A stretch of DNA of 64,000 nt from Glycine soja (lineage: Eukaryota; Streptophyta; Magnoliopsida; Fabales; Fabaceae): NCBI RefSeq assembly GCF_004193775.1, contig NC_041019.1, positions 14,293,020 to 14,357,019 of the forward strand, read 5' to 3'. Both the position numbers and the translations under genes were made by a program. The notes below the pieces were generated by a model. It had not been told where the DNA came from and did no database searches. It was given only the letters and a program-made list of their open reading frames with translations. Position 1 is the stretch's first letter; the number at the start of each line of letters is the position of its first letter. This document shows positions 46,616-58,057 of the stretch, one piece after another.

Positions 46616-49600
46616 ATGGAGGAAGGTACTCGTTCAAAGACAAGCACTGAGCGATGGGAAGATGCCTTCGCAAAGCTTTCGTCATCAATATCTTCTAGGT
46701 TTGATGAGCTTCTTCAAAGAATTACCCAGCTAGAGACTTCTCAGACGCCTCAAGGACCCTCACTAGTGTTCACGGCGGCGCCATCAACTAGCATGAGTTC
46801 ACTCCACCGTATAAAGTTAGAAGTCCCACGTTTTGATGGGACGGATCCTGCGGGGTGGATATTCAAGATTTCACAATTCTTTGAATACCACGCAACACCA
46901 GATCATGAACGTCTCACGATTGCTTCATTCTACATGGAGGGGAAGGCGTTAGCATGGTTTCAATGGATGTACCGGAATGGACAGCTGACATCGTGGTCGT
47001 CGTTCCTCCACGCCTTACACACGCGATTCTCCTCTTCCACATACGAAGACCCCACATGCATGTTGTGTAAGCTGACACAGCAGTCATCAGTAGCGGAGTA
47101 CCTCGCAAAATTTGAATCTTTGGCCAACTGTGTCATCGGGCTTTCGGCACCATTTGTACTCAGCTGTTTTGTCTCGGGGATCAGCCCAGCCATTCGCAGG
47201 GAAGTTCAGGTAATGCAACCTCAGTCATTGACACAAGCGGTCTCTTTTGCAAGGTTGCATGAGGAGAAGCTTATGGATGGGTGTTGTCAGAACACGCGAG
47301 TCGCAAAACTTTTTCCCTCGCAACCGTCGACACCACCCACCATGTCTCTGGAACCTTCGTTGCTTCAGGGAGCTACCAAACCCTCACCTCCTACGATTCC
47401 TTTTAAACGCTTGTCACCAGTAGAATTGGCCCTCCACCGTGAGAAAGGTTTGTGCTTTAATTGTGATGAAAAGTTCTCACGGGGGCACAAGTGCACCACT
47501 TCGTTATTCCTGTTTGTTACAGATGAAGAGGAAGTGAGTCAGGAATCATTGTCAACAGTTTCCTGTGTTGAGGAACCACCAGCTCAGATCAACCTCCTTG
47601 CTCTTTCCAGTTATGGGGCTCTTGAAACCCTGCGTGTTGTCGGAGTTATTGGAAATCATAAGGTTCGCATCCTGATTGATGGAGGAAGTACACATAACTT
47701 CCTCCAACTGGCCTTGCTCACTACCTTAGGGTTGTCCCCTCAGAATACGTCTCCTCTCAAGGTGACTGTGGGAAATGGAGAAGAACTCCAGTGTCATCAG
47801 CTTTGCCCAGATGTTCCGGTGAACATCCAAGACCATGAATTCATGGTAGATTTTCACGTACTACCAATTTGCGGCGCGGACATGGTCCTTGGGGTGCAGT
47901 GGCTCAAGTTGTTAAGGCCCGTGCTTACTTATTATACTTCCCTCACGATGAAATTCATCTATTTAGGGAAACTGATTGAGCTCACCGGAGAACGCGATAA
48001 AAGCATGGAACAGATCTCCCCCTCCCAGTTGCGTCGTCTTGTACATACAGGTAACACTAGCTCCTACTTCCATATCCAGTTAGAAACCGACACCACTACA
48101 ACCCTACCTTCACCTTGCCAAATCCCAGAAATTAACCATCTCCTCACTAAATATGCTCCACTCTTCAAACCTTCAAACACGTTACCTCCATCGAGACCCA
48201 CTGACCATGCAATCAACCTTTTACCAAATTCAGCATCTGTAAACACGAGCCCATATCGTTACCCCTATTCTCAAAAACAAGAAATTGAAAATCAGGTAGC
48301 AGCTATGTTGAGTCAAGGACATATCCAGCCTAGCTCAAGTCCTTTTTCTTCTCCGGTATTACTCGTTAAGAAGCGCGATGGTACACGGCAATTTTGCATA
48401 GACTACAGAGCACTAAATGCCATCACAGTTCGAGACCGTTTCCCTATCCCCACGGTGGACGAACTGTTAGATGAATTAGGAGGCGCAACCTGGTTCTCTA
48501 AACTAGACTTGATGCAGGGTTACCATTAAATACTAATGAAGGAAACGGACATCGCGAAAACTACATTTCGAACCCACAATGGCCACTACGAGTTTCGCGT
48601 GATGCCATTTGGGCTTTGCAATGCCCCTTCATCCTTCCAAGCCACAATGAATCGCCTATTTTAGCCATACTTACGCAAATATATTGTCGTCTTCTTCGAT
48701 GACATTCTAATATACAGTCAATCTATTCATGAGCACGTGCTTCACTCGGAAACAACTTTTTGGGTGTTAATAGAGGGTAAGTTCACACTTAAGTTGTCCA
48801 AATGTTCATTCGTGCAACGCCAAATCGAGTACTTGGGTCACATTGTGTCGGGGGAAGGTGTTCAGCCAATACTAGACAAGGTCCAAGTTGTTCAACAATG
48901 GCTGATGCCGTGCACTACTCTCAGCCTCCGAGGGTTCCTGGGAATTACAGGCTTCTATCGCAGATTCATTAAAGGATATGTTGCGATGGCAGCTCCCTTC
49001 TCTAACCTTGTAACAAGGGAGGGGTTTGCGTGGTCACCCGAAGCAGCAGCTGCCTTCCAGGCCCTCAAGGACACAGTCACGAACGCCCCGGTGCTGACAT
49101 TACCGGACTTCTCCAAACCGTTCGTCGTCGAGACGGATGCCTCAGGCTCAGGTATGGGGGCAGTACTATCCCAGGGAGGGCACCCCATAGCTTTTTTTAG
49201 TAAGTAGTTCTGCCCTAAGCTTGCACGATCATCAGCATACATACGTGAGCTTGCTGCAATGATGAACGCCGTTAAGAAGTGGCGACAGTATCTTCTGGGT
49301 CACCATTTTGAAATTCTCACAGATCATCAAAGCTTGAAGGAATTGATGACCCAAGAAGTTCAAACACCCGAGCAACATCGATACTTGTCAAGATTGCTAG
49401 GATTTGACTACTCCATACATTATCGTAGGGAGAACTAATGTAGTAGCAGATGCCCTATCAAGAGTTGCAGAACCTCCTACTGCCTCCTTCTTCATTTTGT
49501 CAACACCCCACTTCTTGTTTCTAGAAGACTTATATAAGGAGCTGCAGTCACATGAAGAATTCATCTCCCTTCGAGAGCAGATACGATAGTCATCGTTAGA

Positions 49601-51071
49601 CTTCCCTGAGCACACAACAACGTCTCATTTCATCTTGCACCATGGATGCATATGGTTGCCCGACAACTGTTCCTTCATCAAGGACTTGATGACTGAGTTC
49701 CACCAGACACCCACAGGAGGCCACATGGGTTTCAGGAAGACTCTGAACCACTTATCGGAAAACTTCACGTGGGAAAACATGGCCGCGGACACATGGAAAT
49801 TCGTTGCGGGGTGCACAGACTGTCAACTTGTCAAATATGAAACTGCAAAGCCAAGAGGGTATCTCTGCCCTTTGCCAGTACCGTCTCAGCCGTGGGAAGA
49901 TCTATCAATGGATTTCATTGTGGGGCTGCCGGCGTACAAGGGACACACCTGCATCTTCGTGGTAGTAGATCGCTTCTCAAAAGGGATTCACCTTGGCATG
50001 TTGCCGACACAACACACATCACAAGGAGTTGCCCAGCTCTTCATGGAGATGGTGGGTAAGATCCATGGAATACCCATAAGCATCGTATCGGACCGAGATC
50101 CACTCTTTATCAGTAAATTCTGGCAAACTCTTTTTTCTTTGAGTGGCACCAAGCTCAGGATGAGCTTCGCCTACCATCCTCAGACGGATGGCCAGACGGA
50201 GGTGGCTAATCGTGTGGTGGAGCAATACCTACGCGCCTGTGTTCATCACAAACCCTTGACATGGGGACATTTTCTGCTGTGGGCGGAGTGGTCATGCAAC
50301 ACCTCCGTTCACTCAACCACTGGGTTAACTCCGTTCGAAGTCACCTTTGGATGAAAACCTCCCAATTACCCTCGCTATGTCGAAGGTTCTACGCAGATAG
50401 AAGCAGTGGATGAGTGGCTCAGTCAAAGGGAGGAAGTAATCGCGTTACTTAAGCAAAAATTGATGAAGGCCCAAGCACGCATGAAGAACATAGCAGATGA
50501 GCATCGCCGAGATCACAACTTCAATATCGGAGATTGGGTCTTAGTTAAACTACGACCTTATAGACAAACAACGATGAAGGGTTCCACTCATTCGAAGCTC
50601 GCCAAACGCTTTTATGGACCATTTCAGATCATGGAGAGGTTGGGACCAGTGGCATACAAGCTTGTGTTACCGGAATATTCACGCATACACCCAGTCTTTC
50701 ATTGTTCCCTTTTGAAGCTTTTCATAGGATCTCCAGCATCAACGCAAGCTACAAACTTGCCTCCCTCGGTCGTGGATAACCAACCAGTCCTGGTTCCCTT
50801 AGCCATTTTGGGCCACAAGATAGTTCCGATAGAAGCAGGCCCAAAGGAATTGGTGCTGGGGCAATGGAAGGATCTACACCCCAATGAAGCTTCATGGGAA
50901 GACTGGACCGCCCTTAAAAGCCTTCATCACCTTGAGGACAAGGTGTTCTTCGAAGGCGGCATGAATGATACATCCAGCAGTGAGGATAGCAGAAAAGAGT
51001 TTCAAACAGCAAAGCCCAAGAGGCAAGTTAACATTCCCACACGTTTGAAGGATTCCGTGTTGCAGACCTAA
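46616..51071 (+). pseudogene. Gag-pol of J, broken
   Basis: ATG 46616 opens gag (WSSFLHALHTRFS) with a zinc knuckle CFNCDEKFSRGHKC at about 47452-47494 and protease motif IDGGSTHNF near 47674. Reverse transcriptase starts about 48355 (KKRDGTRQFCIDYRALN) and has [11 protein letters not shown] and the FFDD catalytic motif at 48692-48703. RNase H has VVETDASGSGMGAVLSQGG at about 49127-49180. Integrase runs from about 49640 (SIVSDRDPLF, YHPQTDGQTE). A chromodomain-like end is at about 50800-50960. In-frame stops: 48527, 48662, 49205, 49587 and 50352. A +1 shift lies near 49435. The frame ends at 51071, 106 bp inside the 3' LTR. The first upstream Met-like codon at 46451 lies in the LTR; 46616 follows the primer site and is preferred. 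Confidence 0.88.
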
Positions 51072-51324
51072 GCCATGCATGGGAAGAACGGCTTTGAATC
51101 TCCAAGCTTCAACGAATAACTACTTAGTAGTTAGGATACCGTTATAGTCGTTACGAACGATGCCATTGTAACCAACTATAAAGGATGTAAATCACAGTGA
51201 TAGACGCAAGCAATAGCAAACACTTTTCTCATCCCTTCTATCTCTCTTTCTCTCTCTCTTATCCTTCTTCTCGAGCTCGTCTTCTTCGTGGAGACTTACT
51301 AGGTCTCGAAGACCAGCACTAACA
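50966..51324 (+). repeat. Right LTR of J
   Basis: 359 bp. It differs from the left LTR by a shorter CT repeat and scattered single changes. Its first 106 bp encode the C-terminal residues of pol. Confidence 0.92.
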
Positions 51325-52534
51325 GTTTCTTGCTGTTGCTGTTTGTGGATTTGTTCCGGTTAGGTTTTCGATAATGTTTGCGAAATTAGGTTTCCGATTG
51401 CGGATTCAGGTTGCGGTTTGAATTTCCTAGGAGTTTTAGTGGCGAGATCTTCTCTCGTTTGAATTTCCTAAGAGTGTCAGCTTCTTGTTCTGCTTTTGAG
51501 ATTCACCTGAAAGAAACCAAGATTTTGAATTTATGTGCATTTGCCAGCAACTTGGTTTGCTAGGAAATATAACTTGGTTTGGTGGAAAATGTATAGAAGA
51601 ATTTTGATTTCAAGTAACTCATTAAGCAGTGGTTTTGGCAAGGATTTCAACTCACCGATGCCACTCGTTGATACTTGAGCTAGTAGTTTTGCTAGTAACA
51701 GCTAAGTGTGCTTGGCTGTTTATAAAGATAAATTCTTTTACAACAATGTACAAGATGTAAAATGTAAAATGCTTTGTAGCTATGCCTTTCTTTCTCTAGG
51801 TTCGTTTGAACTTGTTGGAGATATGGGTTTTGCCTATTTAGTTATTTAATTTAGTTTAATTTATATTGTTTGGTATTGTCTTATCATTGTGTGGCTAGAT
51901 GCTTGAAAATGGTTTGAGGTCCTACTGATTGTCTATCAAGGCTTGAATGAGCAGGTGATATATGTTAATTGTGTGGTTTGTTGACAGGATGGTAAAAATA
52001 ATTTAAATAATTTATCTTTATGTTCACCATGCATTCATAGATATTTTCATTATTATAAACAATGAAAATAACAATAAAGATACTTATTACAACAATAAAT
52101 AATTTTTATCATACAATTATAAATATGAATATAACATATTATATTTAAATATACTGTAAATTATCAATATTAATATAAAAATAAATTTTTAAAAAATAAT
52201 GTATACTAATAATAAAGGGAATGCCCACTTTGAGTTTCATTAGAGAATTTTACCCTTAGACTTCTTAAACTTCCACTATTCTCTTTTAAACTACAGTAAC
52301 TACCCCTTATATTTTCAGTTAATTTTTTTAATTTAACCTCCCAACCTTTTTTTATTTTTTTAAATAATACAGAGTGGTGCCTCTCTTTCCCCTAGTAAAA
52401 AATTATGTAGATATTTTGCATAGACTTACAATTGCATACATTTACGTATAAGTAATTTATAAGACTCTTTTGGTCAAAAACAAAAATGTTAATGATGATG
52501 CATTTTGAATGTAAATTTTTCTTACTGTCAACCA
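51325..52534. other. Intron-like leader continuation, then AT-rich DNA
   Basis: 51325-51540 continues the orphan leader. 51576-51601 is the right arm of the 26-bp inverted repeat. From about 51980 the sequence becomes very AT-rich, without gene signals. Confidence 0.45.
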
Positions 52535-52618
52535 ATTAGAAATCATCATTTGTATGGTGTTGATATAGTTATTGTGATTAGAAATCATCATTTGTATGGT
52601 GTTGATATAGTTATTGTG
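52535..52618. repeat. 42-bp tandem duplication
   Basis: 52535-52576 and 52577-52618 are identical head-to-tail copies, starting ATTAGAAATCATC. They arose recently, since no difference has accumulated. Confidence 0.9.
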
Positions 52619-53476
52619 ATTAGATTATAGTGTAAAATTATTTTAAAAAATTACTTTTTTACATTTTAAATAAAAGAATACTCTTAAAAATAAAAGGAAG
52701 ATCACACACAAATTTTACATATCATAAAATTAAAAATACCACGTACTTATTTTTTTAAAACTCAAGAATATAATAAAAATAACTAATATGCATTTGTTAA
52801 CATTTTTCCATACTATGTATTCTTAATATTAATATATTAATAAATTATATTTATATATACATATATTAACAATGTTAACATAAAAATAAATTATAAATAA
52901 TAGTAAAAAATATGCAAAAACTTTGCATAAATTTACAATAGTATTTAAATTATGAAATTCTAAAAATATTACAAAATATAAAAATATTTACCAAGTCTAA
53001 TATAAATTAAACTTATTTGTTTAAATATTTTACATATTTTATTTATTTCATATAAAATTAAAAGGAAATTATATAGAAAACATTTATATGAATTTAATAA
53101 TATAAATTAAATTTATTTATTTAAATATTATGAATCAAACGAGTCATACTATACCTAACTTAAGTTCAGTTCCTTTATTTAATGGGCTCAATTTTCAGTT
53201 CATTTGGTTAATAAGTCACCACCACCAACAAAGTTTTATCCTATTAGGTGAGGTTGGCTACATTGATCACACACGCCATTTGGTATGGTTAAAAACCAAA
53301 GTTTAAGAAATATTAGAATCTAAAATCTTTCTTGATAATTTTCTTCAACATCCCTTTTTATTTGCCTTGATATAATTATTGTGATTAGATGACAGTATAA
53401 AACTATTTTACACTCTTAGTATATAGTGTATTTTTTTCTTATAAAAAATACATTGAATTATGTCATTTTTAAATAT
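52619..53476. other. AT-rich intergenic DNA, nothing recognised
   Basis: More than 80% AT by eye, with internal near-repeats such as TATAAATTAAACTTATTTG and TATAAATTAAATTTATTTA (about 53001 and 53100). No coding potential. Confidence 0.5.
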
Positions 53477-53612
53477 GTCCATGAATTATTTTTTCCCTTC
53501 AATTGGGTCCTTGAACTTGTATTTATTGTTTTATTAAGTTCATGTTAAAACCTAATTAAAAAACAAATATTAATTCAGGGACCTAATTGAAAAAAAAAAT
53601 AGCTCACGGAAC
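53477..53612. mobile_element. Foldback MITE
   Basis: The arms 53477-53515 and 53574-53612 are inverted: both hold CAATT(G/A)GGTCC(T/C)TGAA and a T-rich stretch, with mismatches. The style resembles Mutator-type MITEs such as the TIRs of K. Confidence 0.5.
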
Positions 53613-53919
53613 TTGTATTGAATGATTGACTAATGGGGAGAAATCCCTATTTCAGAAGAGTGAAAATAGAATATCTGAATAATCAATTAGGGTGCCTTTA
53701 GTAGTCTTTGTTTAGTTCCTTTTCATTTAACGATTTAAGTTTATCTGAATTTTCAATTCTTTGATAAGAAATGTGAAAGGAAAGCAAAAAACAAAAGAAT
53801 ATAATGAATTGCTGAATTGTGCGATTTGTATTGGTGATAGAGAGTCACTGATTCATCAATGTATCACAAGATATAAAATCATTTTCAATTTTTCATGTGA
53901 TACGAATTGCTAGTTAGTT

Positions 53920-54463
53920 AAGGCCCCGATCGGGTGGTTGCGAGTTTCTAGTTTTTGGTTTTCAAATGAAAATTTCAAAACAAAACATGTTTGGAAAAAA
54001 TGGAGCTGAATTGGGTTTTAACTTATTTCAAAACAATTTTACATTCATTATCATAACCAAGAAAAAAAAAGTTTTGTGAATTTGGTTTTTAGTTTTAAAA
54101 AACTCGTTCTAACCACCACTACCCCTGTCATTACTGCCACACTACCATTGTTGCTTCCACCACCACCACCATTTCACGCAGTGGGTCAACGATTTAACTG
54201 CAAACTTAGTCGGGTCATATTGGATTGCACCTAGTTCAATGCATGGTTGATTTGATAGGCAACTCAACTCGATCAAACCTTCGGATTGTGGTTGAACTAG
54301 TCTGATCGGCTGGGTCAGTAAAGGTTTTAAAACCCAGCCATCACCATGCCACCACTACTACCATCACCATTCCACCACCATCGTCGCCACCATTATTTCA
54401 CCCCGACCCCTATCGTCACCGCCATCGACACCGCCACCATTCCCACCCCACTACCTCTTCCTC
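53920..54463. repeat. Dispersed repeat followed by CCA-rich low-complexity DNA
   Basis: 53920-54065 resembles 20109-20194. 54105-54463 is rich in CCACCA/CACCAT trinucleotides with an intervening block near 54175-54330 (AACGATTTAACTGCAAACTTAG). A frame through the CCA-rich part would encode only His/Pro/Thr repeats. Confidence 0.5.
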
Positions 54464-54986
54464 TTAGAATGTGGACTTGGGCCTAACTCAACCTCAAAAG
54501 CTAGCTCTTAGGGTGAGAGTTTCCCCCACTTATATACTTTATCTTGACACTATCTCTAGTCGATGCGGGACTTGGATTTTTCCCAATACACCCTTTCACG
54601 CCCAACACTTTTGGGCTTGGTGCGTGGATAACATGGTGGGTGACCTTTTTAATGGATCTAGGATAGGCTTTGATACCACCATAGATTCTTAGAATGTGAG
54701 TTTAGGTCCAACTTAACCCTAAAAGTTAGCTCATAGGGTGAGGATTATCCTTCACTTATATACTCTTTCTTGACACTATCTCTAGTCAATGTGAGACTTG
54801 GGTTTTTTCCAATACACCCGCTCACGCCCAACACTTTTGAGCTTGATGCATGGATAAAATGGTGGGTGGTCCTTTGAATGGCTCTAGGATAGGCTCTAAT
54901 ACTATCTTAGAATGTGGATTTAGGCCTAGCTCAATCCTAAAAGCTATCTCATAGGGTGAGAGTTGCCCGCCACTTATATATTCTAT
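54464..54986. repeat. ~222-bp tandem repeat, 2.4 copies
   Basis: Units start at 54464, 54689 and 54907 (225 and 218 bp; the third is cut at about 54986). Shared landmarks are TTAGAATGTG, GCTAGCTCATAGGGTGAG, CACTTATATACT, CTATCTCTAGTC and CGCCCAACACTTTTG. A diverged single copy lies at 7085-7310. It seems to be a dispersed element that has become tandem here. Confidence 0.75.
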
Positions 54987-55280
54987 ATCAAAGAGGCGAA
55001 TGAGCCAAAAACGCTCAAAGGAGAGAAAGGAGAAACCCCTCAACCAACCAAGGCGAGTCATAAACACCATCGCGGAGGAAGGGCTACCGCCTTTGTGTGA
55101 AAAAGGCACCTATGGCAGATCCGTTTCTTAACATGGTTTCCCCGCATAAAGCACCTAACATGGCCTCTTATAACCTTTACCTCAGATGACTTCAAGGCGA
55201 TCGACCCAATGTAGGACGATCCCATGGTTATTAGCATATAGATAGTCAACTGCATAATCAAGAAAACCCTTGTGGACCAA

Positions 55281-55741
55281 TATTAGTGTATTAAGTATGT
55301 TTTACTTTATGATTCAGTTAGAGCAGTTATGATTTAGTTAGAACAGTTGTTCAACACATTCTTAGGTACCTCAAAGGCTTTATTCATCATGGTATGCATT
55401 TCAAGGTTGCTCCTTCCTCTCAGCCTTTTACTATCAAAGCCATGTGTGATGTTGATTGGAACTTAAATCCAAATGATAAAAGGTCTACCTCTGGTATTAT
55501 TTTGTTTCTAGTTGTTCTAATACACAAATTTATGATTCCATTGTAAATCCAATTTCTGATGTTAAAACAATACCTAGTACTAGCTCTCAAACTATATCGC
55601 ACCTTAGATTGGGCCATCCTAATGCTAATGTACTAAGGCTTGTGCTTAATCATTGTAATATACCCATAGTTAATAAAACTACGTTCAAATAGCAGCTAAT
55701 TTAACTGAATCATAAAGGAAAACTTACTTAATACACTAATA
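55281..55741. mobile_element. Element M: 461 bp, 40-bp TIRs, copia fragments inside
   Basis: Perfect 5-bp duplication ACCAA (55276-55280, 55742-55746). Inverted ends of about 40 bp (55281-55320 versus 55702-55741) share TATTAGTGTATTAAGTA, GTTTT and CTTTATGATTCAGTTA with two mismatches. The cargo is copia reverse transcriptase/RNase H sequence (HILRYLKGFIHHG, NPNDKRSTSGI at 55353-55512), then GAG-pre-integrase sequence (SHLRLGHPNANVLRLVL at about 55598-55650), the reverse of the order in an intact copia element. The superfamily is unclear because a 5-bp duplication with these ends does not match a standard DNA-transposon class. Confidence 0.8.
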
Positions 55742-56093
55742 ACCAAGGGAGCTCGACTGACATTTTGTTTTGGAATACCTTCAAACAAATAGAGATACCT
55801 GAATCTGAAATCCTACCACATGATGACCCCTTGTTTGGTTTTCTTGGAGAAGAGGTAGGGACGAAGGGTGTTGGACCTTGTGGCCTCAATAATCTTAAGA
55901 GGGATAGGCTTAGAATGCAGAAGAAGCAACAACAATCAATTTAATAATGTTCTATAAACATGTAAGGCAAAATTGATTGCAATAACATAAATGAGATAAG
56001 GGAAGAGAGAATGCAAACACAGTTTTATACTGGTTCGGCCACAACCCGTGCCTACATCCAGTACTCAAGCAACCCACTTGAGTTTTCCACTAT

Positions 56094-56184
56094 CTTTGTA
56101 AAATCCATTACAAAGTCTGAACCACACAGGGACAACCTATCCCTTGTGTTCAGATGCTTTACAACAAGAGACTCACAGTCTCTT
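56094..56184 (-). repeat. Three stem-loops in LTR I
   Basis: CTTTGTAA/TTACAAAG (56094-56101, 56108-56115); 56116-56132 with 56140-56154 (about 14 bp with small bulges); AAGAGACT/AGTCTCTT (56166-56173, 56177-56184). They are positional equivalents of the three in B and D. Identical copies lie at 58948-59038. Confidence 0.8.
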
Positions 56185-56497
56185 AGCCAATCTCATTGAA
56201 TAAGAAGAATGGAAGAAGAATTCTCTCTTCAAGAGAAGAATATTACAATAAAGATCATGTAGGAATCCTTATAGATTTTGCAAGTGTTTGGCCAAGGATT
56301 TCTTTTTGAGAGAGCATTTGACAATGAAGTTCCTTTGGAATCTCTCTCATTGTCTTTTGAGAGGATAAGACATTTTTGCCAAGCAAAACTCTCTGCATAA
56401 AATTCGTGCCCAAGTCACCTATTTATAGGCCTTTGATGGCCATTCACAAATCTAATGAAAAGATGTGACTGTTGGCAGATTTTCTGAAAACTTTCCA

Positions 56498-56720
56498 CTG
56501 GTAATCGATTACAATGTTTGTGTAATCGATTACACAGTTATAATTTGAAGGGTTATGACTTTTCAATTTGAATTTCCAAAGTTTCGTTGCTGGTAATCGA
56601 TTACAGACATATGGTAATCGATTACATGTTGAAAATTCAATTTCAAAACCTTTTTCAACAGCTATTTCTCAACCCTGTCTTCTGGTAATCGATTACACTT
56701 CCTGGTAATCGATTACCAGA
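56498..56720 (-). promoter_or_regulatory. U3 palindrome array in left LTR of I
   Basis: Three pairs spaced 21, 21 and 20 bp. All six keep the central ATCGAT. The same array recurs at 59352-59574 in the right LTR. Confidence 0.8.
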
Positions 56721-57028
56721 GCCTTGCATGTCTTGAAAGCACATTGTTTTAAGGCAAGGCTTGGTCTTTAGTGAATCTTGAAACAAGGCTTTGTTTGTTG
56801 AAGCAATCTTGAATTATTCTTGAAGCAAATGCTTATCATTTGAAGCAGCCTTGTTAGATTCTTCTTTGACATCATCAAAATCATGTATACATACATTCAC
56901 ATTCTCCCCCTTTTTGATGATGACAAACATGTGATTTCTTCTCGACACCATCAAAGCTTGCATGATTTACATCTCCCTCTTTCTCAAGCAAATTCTTCTT
57001 GATATCATCAAAATCTTCATGATTTACA

Positions 57029-57042
57029 TTCTCCCCCTTTTT
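57029..57042 (-). promoter_or_regulatory. Polypurine tract of I
   Basis: Minus strand AAAAAGGGGGAGAA abuts the 3' LTR. Three more GGGGGAG tracts lie at about 56902 (inside the LTR), 57110 and 57233. Confidence 0.8.
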
Positions 57043-57469
57043 GATGATGACAACCACCTGTAGGTTAGGAGCAACAACAAAGAAAATATCTATTTGCATA
57101 TAGTTTACTCCCCCTTGGTTTTACAATGATTGCTTATATGAGACAATTGAAGATTTCATATTTTTCATATATAAAAAGTTGTCTCATAAAACAATAGATA
57201 ATTTTTCTTACTATTTTATCTTTTATCTTTCTCTCCCCCTTTGTGAACATCAAAAACAAATCATGAATAGAAAGGAGAAAGATGTTACCACTTGTTGCAA
57301 TGTATGAGAATAAGTGATACCAAAAGGCATTAAAACAATCATTCAATATTAATCAAGCAAAAACAAGTACAATAACACATCAATCAAACTCAATCAATCA
57401 TCAAATATTTCAAATCAAATCAATTAAATTAACAATCAACTAACTATACACAATAATTTATATTACTAA

Positions 57470-57795
57470 AAAAAATTCAAATTTCAAATTTCAAATTTCA
57501 AATTTCAAATTTTAAATTTTAAATTTCAAATTTCAACTTCCAACTTCAACTTTTAGTAACTTCCCCTTCCCCTTCCAACTTCCAACCTCCGTTTTCAACT
57601 TTCAACTTCCAATAACTTTCATTTCCAACTTCCAACTTCCAGTAACTTCCACTTCCAACTTCCAACTTCCATTTTTAACTTTCAACTTCCAATAACTACT
57701 TCCAACTTCCAACTTCCAAATTTTAATTTCAAATTTCAAATTTTAATTTTCAATTTTCAATTTCAAATTTCAAATTTCAATTTCAAAATTTCCTT
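57470..57795. repeat. Low-complexity 7-bp repeat inside I
   Basis: Runs of CAAATTT turn into CCAACTT and back (the heptamer period is visible in long stretches). No frame crosses it meaningfully. Confidence 0.85.
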
Positions 57796-58057
57796 TTCTA
57801 AATTTGAAATAGTTTTCTTAAAACATGAAACTAATTTGAAAAGTTTAATAGATTCTTTAAAAACAATCAAAAACTCAATCAGGAACAAACATCAAAGATA
57901 ATACAATCAAACACACAATCAAAAATACAATCAATCAATCATCAAACACAGTCAATCAAATTCAATCACAATCATCAAGAACAGTCTAAACTCAAGTAGA
58001 AAACAAGCATCAAAAGTAATCAATCAAAGACAAGTGACCTGTTGGTATCATTTGATA

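Larger units (their letters stand above)
46220..51324 (+). mobile_element. LTR retrotransposon J (Ty3/gypsy chromovirus)
   Basis: A complete 5,105-bp element. LTRs 46220-46592 (373 bp) and 50966-51324 (359 bp), TG...CA ends and perfect duplication GTTTC (46215-46219, 51325-51329). The length difference comes largely from a longer CT repeat in the left LTR. Domains in order: gag, zinc knuckle, protease, reverse transcriptase, RNase H, integrase, chromodomain-like tail. Several stops and one frameshift inactivate pol, but the domain order is complete. It is markedly less decayed than G, F or L. Confidence 0.93.
55869..57028 (-). repeat. Left LTR of I (3' LTR in element sense)
   Basis: 1,160 bp. 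It contains palindrome pairs (centres 56506/56527, 56598/56619, 56690/56710), a minus-strand TATAAATAG at about 56419-56427, three stem-loops (56094-56184) and an internal copy of the polypurine tract at about 56902-56919. Confidence 0.92.
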
